Notes under the pieces: model-generated
What the model was told of the DNA's origin: nothing
The model's input: only the letters and a program-made list of their open reading frames with translations
Databases searched by the model: none
In this document: piece after piece, positions 1 to 6,876 of the stretch
Layout of the letters: every line of letters begins with the position of its first letter
How positions within the stretch are numbered: position 1 is the first letter of the stretch
Assembly (NCBI RefSeq): GCF_009733795.1
Contig: NZ_WNXX01000010.1
Span: 62,001 to 126,000 of the forward strand
DNA length: 64,000 nucleotides
Direction of reading: 5' to 3'
DNA from: Actinotalea caeni
GTDB lineage: Bacteria > Actinomycetota > Actinomycetes > Actinomycetales > Beutenbergiaceae
Program-made: the position numbers and the translations under genes

Positions 1-182
1 GCGCCCGGCGGGTGCAGCACGAGGTTCACGTCGGGCTGCCCGGGCGGGCCGACGGTGATCCAGTACATGTCGCCGTAGCCGACCTCCTGGCGCACCTCGA
101 AGCCGAGGGCGCCGCTGTAGAAGGCCTTGGCGGCCTCCGGGTCGTCCTGCGGCAGGAACGCGGTGTGGATGGTGATGTCCAT
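1..182 (-). CDS. VOC/glyoxalase-fold protein, 3' end outside the window
   Basis: The first 60 codons of a vicinal-oxygen-chelate (glyoxalase/bleomycin-resistance fold) protein; the rest lies beyond the left edge. The N-terminus reads MDITIHTAFLPQDDPEAAKA, followed by FYSGALGFEV, the usual opening of a VOC beta-alpha-beta unit, then a beta strand and a GPPGQPDVNLVL segment. The ATG at 182 is preceded by a TAGCGT box 7 nt upstream, so translation is probably leaderless. It lies 5 bp downstream of an AraC-type regulator gene on the same strand, a common pairing. Substrate unknown; the metal-binding residues cannot be judged from this fragment. Confidence 0.8.
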   Translation of the reverse strand, partial: MDITIHTAFLPQDDPEAAKAFYSGALGFEVRQEVGYGDMYWITVGPPGQPDVNLVLHPPG

Positions 183-187
183 GGATC

Positions 188-631
188 TCACGCTAGGCCC
201 GAGGGCGGACGCGCCGCTTCTCGATTCCTGATCGGTCGGCTCACCCGCCGCAGGTCGCACCCGGGGATGCCCGCCAGGCCCTCGGCGCGCTCCTTGTACT
301 CGCTGGGCGGCATCCCGACCAGCTCGGTGAAGCGCGTGCTGAACGTCCCCAGCGAGGAGCAGCCGACGGCGAAGCACACCTCGGTCACCGACAGCTCGCC
401 GCGCCGCAGCAGGGTCATCGCACGCTCGATGCGGCGCGTCATGAGGTAGGAGTACGGCGACTCGCCGTAGGCCTCCTTGAACAGCCGGCTGAGGTGACCT
501 GGCGACATGTGCACGCCCGCCGCCAGCGCGGCGACGTCGAGCGGCTGGGCGTGCTCGCGGTCCATCCGGTCCCGCACCCGCCGCAGCAGCCGCAGGTCGC
601 GCAGCCGCTGGGACTCCGCGCTGCTCGCCAT
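188..631 (-). CDS. AraC-family transcriptional regulator, DNA-binding domain only
   Basis: A 147-residue protein that is essentially a stand-alone AraC/XylS DNA-binding domain with two helix-turn-helix motifs. The first is around VAALAAGVHMSPGHLSRLFK; the second is around VTEVCFAVGCSSLGTFSTRF, followed by the family signature GMPPSEYKER. No N-terminal ligand-binding cupin is present. The ATG at 631 fits the domain start; a longer reading frame upstream has no AraC-like content and runs through the divergent promoter. It probably regulates the adjacent VOC gene. Effector and targets are unknown. The DinB-like gene is divergent, 133 bp away. Confidence 0.85.
   Translation of the reverse strand: MASSAESQRLRDLRLLRRVRDRMDREHAQPLDVAALAAGVHMSPGHLSRLFKEAYGESPYSYLMTRRIERAMTLLRRGELSVTEVCFAVGCSSLGTFSTRFTELVGMPPSEYKERAEGLAGIPGCDLRRVSRPIRNREAARPPSGLA
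190..195 (-). promoter_or_regulatory. -10 box of the VOC gene (leaderless)
   Basis: TAGCGT on the minus strand, 7 nt before the ATG at 182. This is the TANNNT-N6/7-start arrangement of leaderless actinobacterial transcripts. It overlaps the last base of the upstream regulator gene's stop codon. Confidence 0.5.
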
Positions 632-751
632 GGTTCCCGATCGTGCCACGCGGCCGTCGACGGCGCACTCCCCCTGCCGTGGATCGACACCGTCCCAGTG
701 TTCGGGTGGGGCGGATCCGCAACGCGGACCCCGACCGTCCGGGTACCCGCC

Positions 752-757
752 TACGGT
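752..757 (+). promoter_or_regulatory. -10 box of the DinB-like gene (leaderless)
   Basis: TACGGT, 7 nt before the ATG at 765, with no Shine-Dalgarno sequence between. This suggests transcription and translation start together. Confidence 0.5.
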
Positions 758-764
758 CGCCGGC

Positions 765-1337
765 ATGGACGAGATGCCTCCGTGGGAGCCACCCTTCGAC
801 GGCACCGAGGTCGAGCACCTCCTCGGCGCCCTGGACCGCCAGCGGGCGACGTTCCGCTGGAAGGTCGACGGCCTCGACGACGACGCTCTCGCGCGCACCG
901 TCGGTGCCTCGAGCCTCACGCTCGGCGGTCTGATGAAGCACCTCGCGTGCGTCGAGGACGAGAAGTGGGGCCCGAACCTCTCCGGCGCGGGCTACGGACC
1001 GCCCTGGGCGGGCATGCCCGGCTACGCCGGCAGCCCGAAGGAGTACACCTTCGACACCACCGGCATGTCGGCGGCCGACCTCTACGCGACCTGGGACCGC
1101 AGCGTCGCGCGGTCGCGGCAGCGGCTCGCCGACGCCGTCGACGCCGGCGGTCTCGACCAGCAGGTCGCCCTCGGCGCCGACCAGGGTGTCGTGGTCAGCC
1201 TCCGACGGCTGGTGGTCGACCTCCTCGAGGAGTACGCCCGGCACACCGGCCACGCCGACCTGCTGCGGGAGGCCGTCGACGGTCGCGTCGGCGAGGACCC
1301 GCCGCCCGACTGGCGACTCCCCGCTCCCCCGCCCTGA
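765..1337 (+). CDS. DinB/DUF664-family putative thiol (mycothiol)-dependent enzyme
   Basis: A 190-residue DinB-fold four-helix-bundle protein. The expected metal-binding histidines are visible: LMKHLACVEDEKW in the second helix, and EEYARHTGHADLLRE near the C-terminus, which is characteristic of DUF664/mycothiol-dependent S-transferases of actinobacteria. Related proteins use mycothiol or bacillithiol for detoxification transfer reactions; the substrate here cannot be told. The start is fixed by a TACGGT box 7 nt upstream, giving a leaderless ATG at 765 rather than the longer in-frame extension, which has no family similarity. It is divergent from the AraC-type gene. Confidence 0.8.
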   Translation: MDEMPPWEPPFDGTEVEHLLGALDRQRATFRWKVDGLDDDALARTVGASSLTLGGLMKHLACVEDEKWGPNLSGAGYGPPWAGMPGYAGSPKEYTFDTTGMSAADLYATWDRSVARSRQRLADAVDAGGLDQQVALGADQGVVVSLRRLVVDLLEEYARHTGHADLLREAVDGRVGEDPPPDWRLPAPPP

Positions 1338-1412
1338 TCGGCCCGCACCGCGCCGCGCCGCAACCCTCCGGCACGGCGGCCGGCGTCCGGCGCGCCGGAG
1401 GGGTGCGGACGT

Positions 1413-1418
1413 TAGGCT
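1413..1418 (+). promoter_or_regulatory. -10 box of the WYL regulator gene (leaderless)
   Basis: TAGGCT, 7 nt before the ATG at 1426, with no Shine-Dalgarno sequence in between. Confidence 0.5.
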
Positions 1419-1425
1419 TCCGCGT

Positions 1426-2358
1426 ATGGGGCTCGACGGCGACAGCCCGACCTCGCGGGCGCTCAGCGCGCTCGCCGCGATCCAGGACGCCCCGGGCATC
1501 ACGGCCGCCGAGCTCGGGCGCCGGCTGGGCGTCACCGACCGGGCCGCGCGCCGGTACGTGGCGATCCTGCGCGAGGCCGACATCCCGGTCGAGTCGACGC
1601 CGGGTCGCTACGGCGGCTACCGGATCGGGCGCGGGTTCCGACCGCCACCGCTCACGTTCACGATGTCGGAGGCCCTCGGCCTGACGATGGCCGCCGTCGA
1701 GAGCCACCACGGCGCGGACGACGCCGCCGGGCGGGCGCTGGCGAAGCTCACCCGGGTGCTGCCCGCCGAGCTCGCCGCCGCCGTGGAGGCGCTGCGCCAG
1801 GTGACGACGCCGCCCGAGGTGGAGGCCGACGTCGACCCGGTCGTGGTCGCGCGGCTGGCCGAGGCGGCCGCGACCCGGCGGCGGGTCTCGCTGCGCTACC
1901 GCGCGGGCAGCTCGTTCCGCACCACGGTGGACCCGTGGGCGGTCGTGCCGCGCCGCGGCTACTGGTACCTGCTGTGCTGGTCGCGCGACCGGGACGCGCG
2001 CCGGCTCTACCGCGTCGACCGGATCAGCGACGTGCGCCTCGAGGAGCACGGCGTCGAGGTCCCCGCGGGTCTCGACGCCGCCGCGACCGTCGAGGAGCAC
2101 CTCTCGGAGGGCTGGGAGCTCGCCGTCGAGGTGGTCGTCGAGGCGCCGCTGGAGCAGGTGCGCTGGTGGCTGCCGCGCCAGCTCGGCCGCCTCGAGGAGG
2201 TGCCCGGGGGCACCCGGCTCGTCGGCACCACCAGCACCCCGGACTGGTACGCCGTCAAGCTCGCCGAGATCCGGGCGCCCTTCCGGGTCGTGTCGCCGCC
2301 CGAGCTCGCCGAGGAGGTGCGGGCGCTCGGCGAGCGGCTGCGCGCCGCGACGCGCTGA
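1426..2358 (+). CDS. YafY-type HTH/WYL-domain transcriptional regulator
   Basis: A 310-residue regulator of the YafY/DeoR-like HTH plus WYL-domain family. Residues about 1-65 form a winged helix (ITAAELGRRLGVTDRAARRY, then an arginine- and glycine-rich wing GRYGGYRIGRG). The middle and C-terminal part is a WYL domain: RRRVSLRYRAG, then VVPRRGYWYLLCWSRDR and RLYRVDRISDVRL. A WCX-like C-terminal extension follows. WYL domains sense nucleic acid or small ligands, and many such proteins govern DNA-damage or defence functions. No obvious target operon adjoins; it is convergent with the acyltransferase gene. Confidence 0.88.
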   Translation: MGLDGDSPTSRALSALAAIQDAPGITAAELGRRLGVTDRAARRYVAILREADIPVESTPGRYGGYRIGRGFRPPPLTFTMSEALGLTMAAVESHHGADDAAGRALAKLTRVLPAELAAAVEALRQVTTPPEVEADVDPVVVARLAEAAATRRRVSLRYRAGSSFRTTVDPWAVVPRRGYWYLLCWSRDRDARRLYRVDRISDVRLEEHGVEVPAGLDAAATVEEHLSEGWELAVEVVVEAPLEQVRWWLPRQLGRLEEVPGGTRLVGTTSTPDWYAVKLAEIRAPFRVVSPPELAEEVRALGERLRAATR

Positions 2359-2376
2359 CAGGCGCGTGGCGGCGGC

Positions 2377-3516
2377 TCACCGCGCCGCGGCGTCGGCAGC
2401 ACCTGCACGCGCGGGCTCGCGCCGGGCGGCACCCGTGAGCCGCTGCTCGACCCACAGCCGCAGCGGGCGGTGCGTGCGCTCCTCGACGAGCCGGTGCAGC
2501 AGCCAGGCGAGGGCGACGCACACGGCGACCGCGAGCAGCAGCGTGAGCCAGCGACCGGCGCGCGGCGCCAGCACCTCGATGACCGCCCAGCCCACGTACT
2601 CGTGCGTGAGGTAGAGCGGGTAGGTCAGCGCGCCCAGCGCGGTCAGCCAGCGCCAGTCGAGGTCACGCACCCGCGGGACCAGCGCGACGACCGCCACGAC
2701 CCCGACGACCGCGACCGCGATGCCACCGAGCAGCCACGGCTGGACCGTGCCGGTCGCGACCTGCTCGACCGCGTGCGCGACCCGCAGCGACGAGCGCGCC
2801 GCCGCCAGCGCGGCGCACAGCGCGACGACCGCCCAGCGCGACGCCGTCGACCCCTCGCGGTGGATGACGTAGAGGACCATGCCGGCGCCGAACAGCGGCG
2901 ACCAGCCGAGCACGCTCACCCGGGCGTCGAGCTCGGGCAGCAGCAGCGACGCGGTCGTGAGCACCGTCGGCACCACGGCGGCGAGCACCACGACGCGGCG
3001 GGCGGTGACACCCCACAGCACCAGGCCCAGCACCAGCAGGTAGAACTGCATCTCGACCCAGAGCGTCCAGTACACGCCGTCGACGCTGGCCACGCCGAAC
3101 GGCTCGTGCACCATCGTGAGGTTGGCGAGCACCTCGGTGGGGGTGGCCGCGCCGAAGCCGGGCCACCACCAGCGCAGGGTCGCCGAGAGCAGCACCGCCG
3201 CCCAGTACGCGGGGTAGAGCCGGCTGACGCGCGAGGCGACGAACTGCGGCACGGTGCGCCCCCACACCGACATGAGGATGACGAAGCCGCTGATGACGAA
3301 GAACAGGTGGACGCCGGCGTACCCGTAGCGCGTGACGTCGGCGACGCCTCCGAACACGTCGGCCGGCAGCACGTCCTCGCCCCAGCGTGCGTGGTCGCGC
3401 GCCGTGAAGTGGAACAGCATGACGGCGGCCGCGGCGAGCAGCCGCAAGGCGTCCATCGCGCGCAGCCGGGACGCCGCCGGGGCGCCCCGTCCGGTGCTCT
3501 GCGGGCGGGAGGGCAT
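2377..3516 (-). CDS. Membrane acyltransferase, OafA/YrhL family (acyltransferase 3)
   Basis: A 379-residue polytopic protein of the acyltransferase-3 family, which O-acylates cell-surface glycans or exported small molecules from the membrane. Typical features are RAMDALRLLAAAAVMLFHF near the N-terminus (the family's catalytic-His helix), GVHLFFVISGFVILMS, the RLYPAYWAA motif, and about ten hydrophobic segments. The C-terminus ends in an Arg/Ala-rich tail. The ATG at 3516 is 6 nt after a TAGCCT box (leaderless). The gene stands alone, divergent from the GNAT gene, so the acceptor is unknown. Confidence 0.85.
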   Translation of the reverse strand: MPSRPQSTGRGAPAASRLRAMDALRLLAAAAVMLFHFTARDHARWGEDVLPADVFGGVADVTRYGYAGVHLFFVISGFVILMSVWGRTVPQFVASRVSRLYPAYWAAVLLSATLRWWWPGFGAATPTEVLANLTMVHEPFGVASVDGVYWTLWVEMQFYLLVLGLVLWGVTARRVVVLAAVVPTVLTTASLLLPELDARVSVLGWSPLFGAGMVLYVIHREGSTASRWAVVALCAALAAARSSLRVAHAVEQVATGTVQPWLLGGIAVAVVGVVAVVALVPRVRDLDWRWLTALGALTYPLYLTHEYVGWAVIEVLAPRAGRWLTLLLAVAVCVALAWLLHRLVEERTHRPLRLWVEQRLTGAARREPARAGAADAAAR

Positions 3517-3522
3517 CTCGCC

Positions 3523-3528
3523 AGGCTA
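3523..3528 (-). promoter_or_regulatory. -10 box of the acyltransferase gene (leaderless)
   Basis: TAGCCT on the minus strand, 6 nt before the ATG at 3516. Confidence 0.45.
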
Positions 3529-3627
3529 ACCAGGGCGAGCGCGTGCACCCCGACCGACGGCGGGGGTCGCGCAGCCGTTGCGCGGGTCCGTCACATGATC
3601 GTCACATGCGCGGCGCACACTGGGGCG

Positions 3628-4113
3628 ATGCACCTGCGCGAACCCGTGACGCTCACGATCGAGCGAGACGACCTGTCCCGCCCAGCCGTGCACCGGCTGC
3701 TGCAGGACCACCTCAGCGAGATGGCCGCCATGTCGCCGCCCGAGAGCATGCACGCGCTCGACCTGGAGGGTCTGCGCCGACCCGACGTCACCTTCTGGAC
3801 GGCGTGGGACGGCGGCGAGCTCGCCGGCTGCTGCGCCCTCAAGGACCTCGGCGACGGGCACGGGGAGATCAAGTCGATGCGGACGGTGCCGTCGCTGCGC
3901 GGGCGCGGGGTCGCGGCGGCGATGCTCGAGCACCTGCTCGCCGAGGCCAGGGACAGGGGCTGGACGAGGCTCAGCCTCGAGACCGGCAGCCAGGACGGGT
4001 TCGCGCCCGCCCGCCGCCTCTACGCCCGCTACGGGTTCGTCGCGGGGCCGCCGTTCGCCGACTACCGTCCGGACCCCGCGAGCGTCTTCCTCACGCGCGA
4101 CCTCGCCGGCTGA
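3628..4113 (+). CDS. GNAT-family N-acetyltransferase
   Basis: A 161-residue single-domain GCN5-related acetyltransferase. The acetyl-CoA-binding motif A is clear: EIKSMRTVPSLRGRGVAAAM, the RGRGVA pyrophosphate loop, followed by LLAEARDRGWTRLSLETGS and the motif-B stretch ARRLYARYGFV. The N-terminal MSPPESMHALDLEGL is typical of the PhnO/YjgM-like small GNATs. The start ATG at 3628 was chosen because the domain begins there; a longer in-frame reading is low-complexity shadow of the opposite gene. Substrate not predictable. It is convergent with the MOSC gene. Confidence 0.85.
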   Translation: MHLREPVTLTIERDDLSRPAVHRLLQDHLSEMAAMSPPESMHALDLEGLRRPDVTFWTAWDGGELAGCCALKDLGDGHGEIKSMRTVPSLRGRGVAAAMLEHLLAEARDRGWTRLSLETGSQDGFAPARRLYARYGFVAGPPFADYRPDPASVFLTRDLAG

Positions 4114-4125
4114 GCCGGCGCACCG

Positions 4126-4662
4126 TCACACCGGCTGCAGCGGCTCCTGCGCACCCTGCGGGATCTCGACCACGATCGCGTCCCCGGGGGCGATGTCGCC
4201 GCCCCGCTCGACGACCGCCATCACGCCGCAGCGCCGCACGACGCTGCCGTCGGGCCCGCGTCCGACGACGCGCGCGAGCAGCCCAGGCCTCGCGTCGTCG
4301 ATCTGGCGGCACGGGTTGCGCAGCCCCGTCACGCGCAGCACGGCCTGACCGATCCGCAGCCGGGTGTCGCGCGGCAGCGCGAGCAGGTCGACGCCCCGGG
4401 TCAGCACGTTCTCGCCGAGCGTGCCCGGGGCGACCTCGTGGCCGTGGGCGTTGACCTCCTCCAGCAGCTCGGCGTGGATGAGGTGGACCTGGCGCAGGTT
4501 CGGCTGCGTGGGGTCGCGGCGCACCCGTGAGCGGTGCTGCACGGTCGCGCCCGCGTGCGCGTCGCCGGCAACCCCGAGGCCCTCGACCAGCGTGATCCGT
4601 GCCTGCGGCTCCTTGCTGAAGCGGTGCGTGGCGTCGGCGCTCACCGACACGACGACGCTCAT
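4126..4662 (-). CDS. MOSC-domain protein
   Basis: A 178-residue stand-alone MOSC (molybdenum cofactor sulfurase C-terminal) domain. MOSC domains bind sulfur or the molybdenum cofactor through a conserved cysteine, seen here in LRNPCRQID. Other family hallmarks are GVAGDAHAG near the N-terminus and LGENVLTRGVDLLAL in the middle. Homologues include YiiM- and mARC-like proteins that handle N-hydroxylated bases or sulfur transfer. Its start codon overlaps the stop codon of the aldo/keto reductase by 4 bp (ATGA), so the two are translationally coupled. Confidence 0.87.
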   Translation of the reverse strand: MSVVVSVSADATHRFSKEPQARITLVEGLGVAGDAHAGATVQHRSRVRRDPTQPNLRQVHLIHAELLEEVNAHGHEVAPGTLGENVLTRGVDLLALPRDTRLRIGQAVLRVTGLRNPCRQIDDARPGLLARVVGRGPDGSVVRRCGVMAVVERGGDIAPGDAIVVEIPQGAQEPLQPV

Positions 4663-5612
4663 GCGTCGGCGCCGGTGAGCGCGTCCAGCTCCGCGAGGTC
4701 GTCGACGCTCGGCTGCCAGCCCAGCGCCGCAGCGTTCGAGCGCACCTGCTCGGGGCGCGAGGCGCCGCAGATCACCGAGCCGACGACGTCCTGCGCCGCC
4801 AGCCAGCCGATCGCGACGGTCGCCATCGCCACCCCGCGGGCCTCGGCGAAGGCGGCGATCGCCTCGATCCGGTCGAAGTCCGCGGCGGCGAGCCGCTCCG
4901 GGCGCCTCGCGAGCCGGGTGCCCTCCGGCGCCTCCTCGCCGCGGCGGTACTTGCCGGTGAGGAGCCCCGAGGCGAGCGGGAAGTACGGCAGCATGCCCGC
5001 GCAGACGTGCTCGGCGGCCGGCACCACCTCGGCCTCGACACGGCGGTCGAGCAGCGAGTAGGCGTTCTGCACCGAGATCATCGGGGTGCCCCCGGCCGTG
5101 CGCGCGACCCAGTCGGCGTCGACGATCTGCCAGCCGGTGAAGTTCGACGAGCCCAGGTACCGCACCTTCCCCTCGGCGACGAGCTCCTGCAGCGCTGCGA
5201 GGGTCTCCTCGAGCGGCGTCACCGGGTCGTAGCGGTGCATCTGGTAGAGGTCGATGTGGTCGGTGCCGAGCCGCCGCAGCGACGCCTCGACGGCGCGGCG
5301 GATGTAGCGGCGCGAGCCGCGCACGCCCCAGTCCGGCCCGTTGGCGCCCTGCATGTCCATGCCGAACTTCGTCGCGACGACGACGTCGTCACGACGGCGA
5401 CCCAGGGCCTTCCCGAGCAGCTCCTCGCTCTGCCCGGGTGTGCCGCCGTAGACGTCGGCGGTGTCGAAGAGCGTGATGCCCGCGTCGAGAGCGGCGTCGA
5501 CGACCGCGGGGACGTCGTCCGGCGCGATCGTCTGACCCAGCGCGTTGCACCCCAGCCCGACGGTCGACACGGTGAGCCCGGAGCGGCCCAGCTGGCGGTA
5601 GGTCATCTCCAT
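4659..5612 (-). CDS. Aldo/keto reductase
   Basis: A 317-residue NADPH-dependent aldo/keto reductase with the (beta/alpha)8 fold. The catalytic tetrad can be read in LFDTADVYGGTPGQSEELLG (Asp and Tyr), VVATKFG (Lys) and IDLYQMHRYDP (His). The C-terminal cofactor-binding region contains VICGASRPEQVRSNAAAL. The closest resemblance is to the general-stress/YhdN-like subgroup. The ATG at 5612 lies 6 nt behind a TAGCCT box (leaderless). It forms a two-gene operon with the MOSC gene. The physiological substrate is unknown. Confidence 0.9.
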   Translation of the reverse strand: MEMTYRQLGRSGLTVSTVGLGCNALGQTIAPDDVPAVVDAALDAGITLFDTADVYGGTPGQSEELLGKALGRRRDDVVVATKFGMDMQGANGPDWGVRGSRRYIRRAVEASLRRLGTDHIDLYQMHRYDPVTPLEETLAALQELVAEGKVRYLGSSNFTGWQIVDADWVARTAGGTPMISVQNAYSLLDRRVEAEVVPAAEHVCAGMLPYFPLASGLLTGKYRRGEEAPEGTRLARRPERLAAADFDRIEAIAAFAEARGVAMATVAIGWLAAQDVVGSVICGASRPEQVRSNAAALGWQPSVDDLAELDALTGADA

Positions 5613-5618
5613 GGCAGC

Positions 5619-5624
5619 AGGCTA
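5619..5624 (-). promoter_or_regulatory. -10 box of the aldo/keto reductase gene (leaderless)
   Basis: TAGCCT on the minus strand, 6 nt before the ATG at 5612. Confidence 0.45.
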
Positions 5625-5694
5625 GGCCACCGTCCGGGGGCGAGATCTGCCCAGATCGGGTGGCAAGGCTTCACACCACCTTCACCACCTCGGT

Positions 5695-5720
5695 GGAACA
5701 CCGCTGGATGATGGTTCGTT
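5695..5720 (+). promoter_or_regulatory. SigR/SigH-type ECF promoter of rbpA
   Basis: GGAAC at 5695-5699 and GTT at 5718-5720 are separated by exactly 18 bp, matching the GGAA(T/C)-N18-GTT consensus of the thiol-oxidative-stress sigma factors SigR (Streptomyces) and SigH (mycobacteria). Transcription would start near 5727, leaving a leader of about 50 nt before the strong AAGGAGG ribosome site and the rbpA ATG. SigR control of rbpA is known in Streptomyces coelicolor. Here it is inferred from sequence only. Confidence 0.65.
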
Positions 5721-5779
5721 GAACCACATGTGCGGGTCGAGCACACCCACGCGTCCACCCGTGCACGAAGGAGGAGATC

Positions 5780-6127
5780 ATGGCCGAGCGTTCCCTGCGA
5801 GGGATGAAGATCGGTGCGAACAGCCTGGAGTCGGAGGTCGGCGTCGAGCTCGCCCCCCGAGTCGAGGCGGTCTACGACTGCCCCGACGGCCGGGTCATCG
5901 TGATCCCGTTCGCCGCTGACGCGGAGATCCCGCCCGTCTGGGAGGCCCCCGGCGGCGGCGAGGCTCTGCTCCGCGACGCCACGCGCCCAGAGCCGAAGCC
6001 GACCAAGAAGCAGCGCACCCACTGGGACATGCTGCTCGAGCGCCGCACGATCGGCGAGCTCGAGGAGCTGCTGAACGAGCGGCTCGAGCTGCTGCGCAGC
6101 GGTCAGGCGCGGCGCCGCAGCGCCTGA
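5780..6127 (+). CDS. rbpA: RNA polymerase-binding protein RbpA
   Basis: A 115-residue RbpA, the actinobacterial factor that binds the sigma-2 region of group-1/2 sigma factors and the RNA polymerase clamp to stabilise open complexes. The C-terminal sigma-interaction domain is diagnostic (RTHWDMLLERRTIGELEELL, then NERLELLR). Before it come the basic linker (PEPKPTKKQ) and the core domain with VIPFAADAEIPPVW. Only one cysteine remains in the core (YDCPDG), so the zinc site of the Streptomyces protein is not intact; mycobacterial RbpA also lacks it. AAGGAGG at 5768-5774 is a strong ribosome site. A SigR-type promoter precedes it. Its 3' end overlaps ppm1 on the opposite strand by 25 bp. Confidence 0.95.
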   Translation: MAERSLRGMKIGANSLESEVGVELAPRVEAVYDCPDGRVIVIPFAADAEIPPVWEAPGGGEALLRDATRPEPKPTKKQRTHWDMLLERRTIGELEELLNERLELLRSGQARRRSA

Positions 6128-6876
6128 CGACCGACGAACCGGCGCCGCACGCGGCGCCACCGATCCTCGACACCCCATCTCGTGAGCCGGGTGATCGCCT
6201 CCCAGGCGATCGCCCGGCTCATCTTCGATCGCCCCTGGGTGCGCTCGACGAACGTGATCGGCACCTCGACGACCCGCCCGCCCGAGCGCTCCACGCGCCA
6301 GGTCATGTCGATCTGGAAGCAGTAGCCCTGCGACTCGACCTCCGCCAGCGGCAGCCGGCGCAGCGTCGCGGCGGGGTAGACCCGGAAGCCCGCGGTCGCG
6401 TCGCGCACCGTCAGCCGTAGCGCCAGCCGCGCGTAGGCGGTCCCCAGCCGGCTGATCAGCTGGCGCGTCCACGGCCAGTTCACCACGGCCCCGCCCGGCA
6501 CCCAGCGCGACCCGATCACGAGGTCGGGAGAGACGCCGTCGGGACCCGGCCGGGCGGCGACGAGCAGCCGCGGGAGGTCCTCGGCGCGGTGCGACCCGTC
6601 GGCGTCCATCTCGACGACGGCGTCGTAGTCGCGCTCGAGCGCCCACCGGAAGCCGTCGAGGTAGGCGCGCCCGAGCCCCTCCTTGCCAGCCCGGTGCAGC
6701 ACGTGCAGGCGCGGGTCGGACGCCGCTGCCTCCTCGGCCCACTCACCGGTGCCGTCGGGCGAGGCGTCGTCGACGACGAGCACGTCGACGTCGGGGACGC
6801 GCTCGCGCAGCGCGGCGAGCGTGGTGGGCAGCGACTCCCGCTCGTCGTACGTCGGGACGATGACGAGCGTCCTCAC
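6103..6876 (-). CDS. ppm1: Polyprenol-phosphate mannosyltransferase (Ppm1/DPM1-like GT2)
   Basis: A 257-residue GT2 enzyme that transfers mannose from GDP-mannose to polyprenyl phosphate at the inner membrane face, giving the donor for lipoglycans and O-mannosylated secreted proteins. The GT-A signature is seen in VLVVDDASPDGTGEW (residues about 33-47), the DADGSH metal motif (91-96) and SQGYCFQIDMTWR. The length matches the soluble catalytic domain of Ppm1. The start overlaps the stop of lnt by 4 bp. Mycobacterium tuberculosis has the same two functions fused in one protein, which supports coupling of lipoprotein acylation and mannosylation. The 3' end overlaps rbpA tail to tail. Confidence 0.9.
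   Translation of the reverse strand: MRTLVIVPTYDERESLPTTLAALRERVPDVDVLVVDDASPDGTGEWAEEAAASDPRLHVLHRAGKEGLGRAYLDGFRWALERDYDAVVEMDADGSHRAEDLPRLLVAARPGPDGVSPDLVIGSRWVPGGAVVNWPWTRQLISRLGTAYARLALRLTVRDATAGFRVYPAATLRRLPLAEVESQGYCFQIDMTWRVERSGGRVVEVPITFVERTQGRSKMSRAIAWEAITRLTRWGVEDRWRRVRRRFVGRQALRRRA

Noticed and set aside
4126-5612. MOSC-aldo/keto reductase pair as a molybdenum-cofactor operon
   Set aside because: No other Moco synthesis or molybdoenzyme gene is near; overlap alone shows coupling, not pathway.
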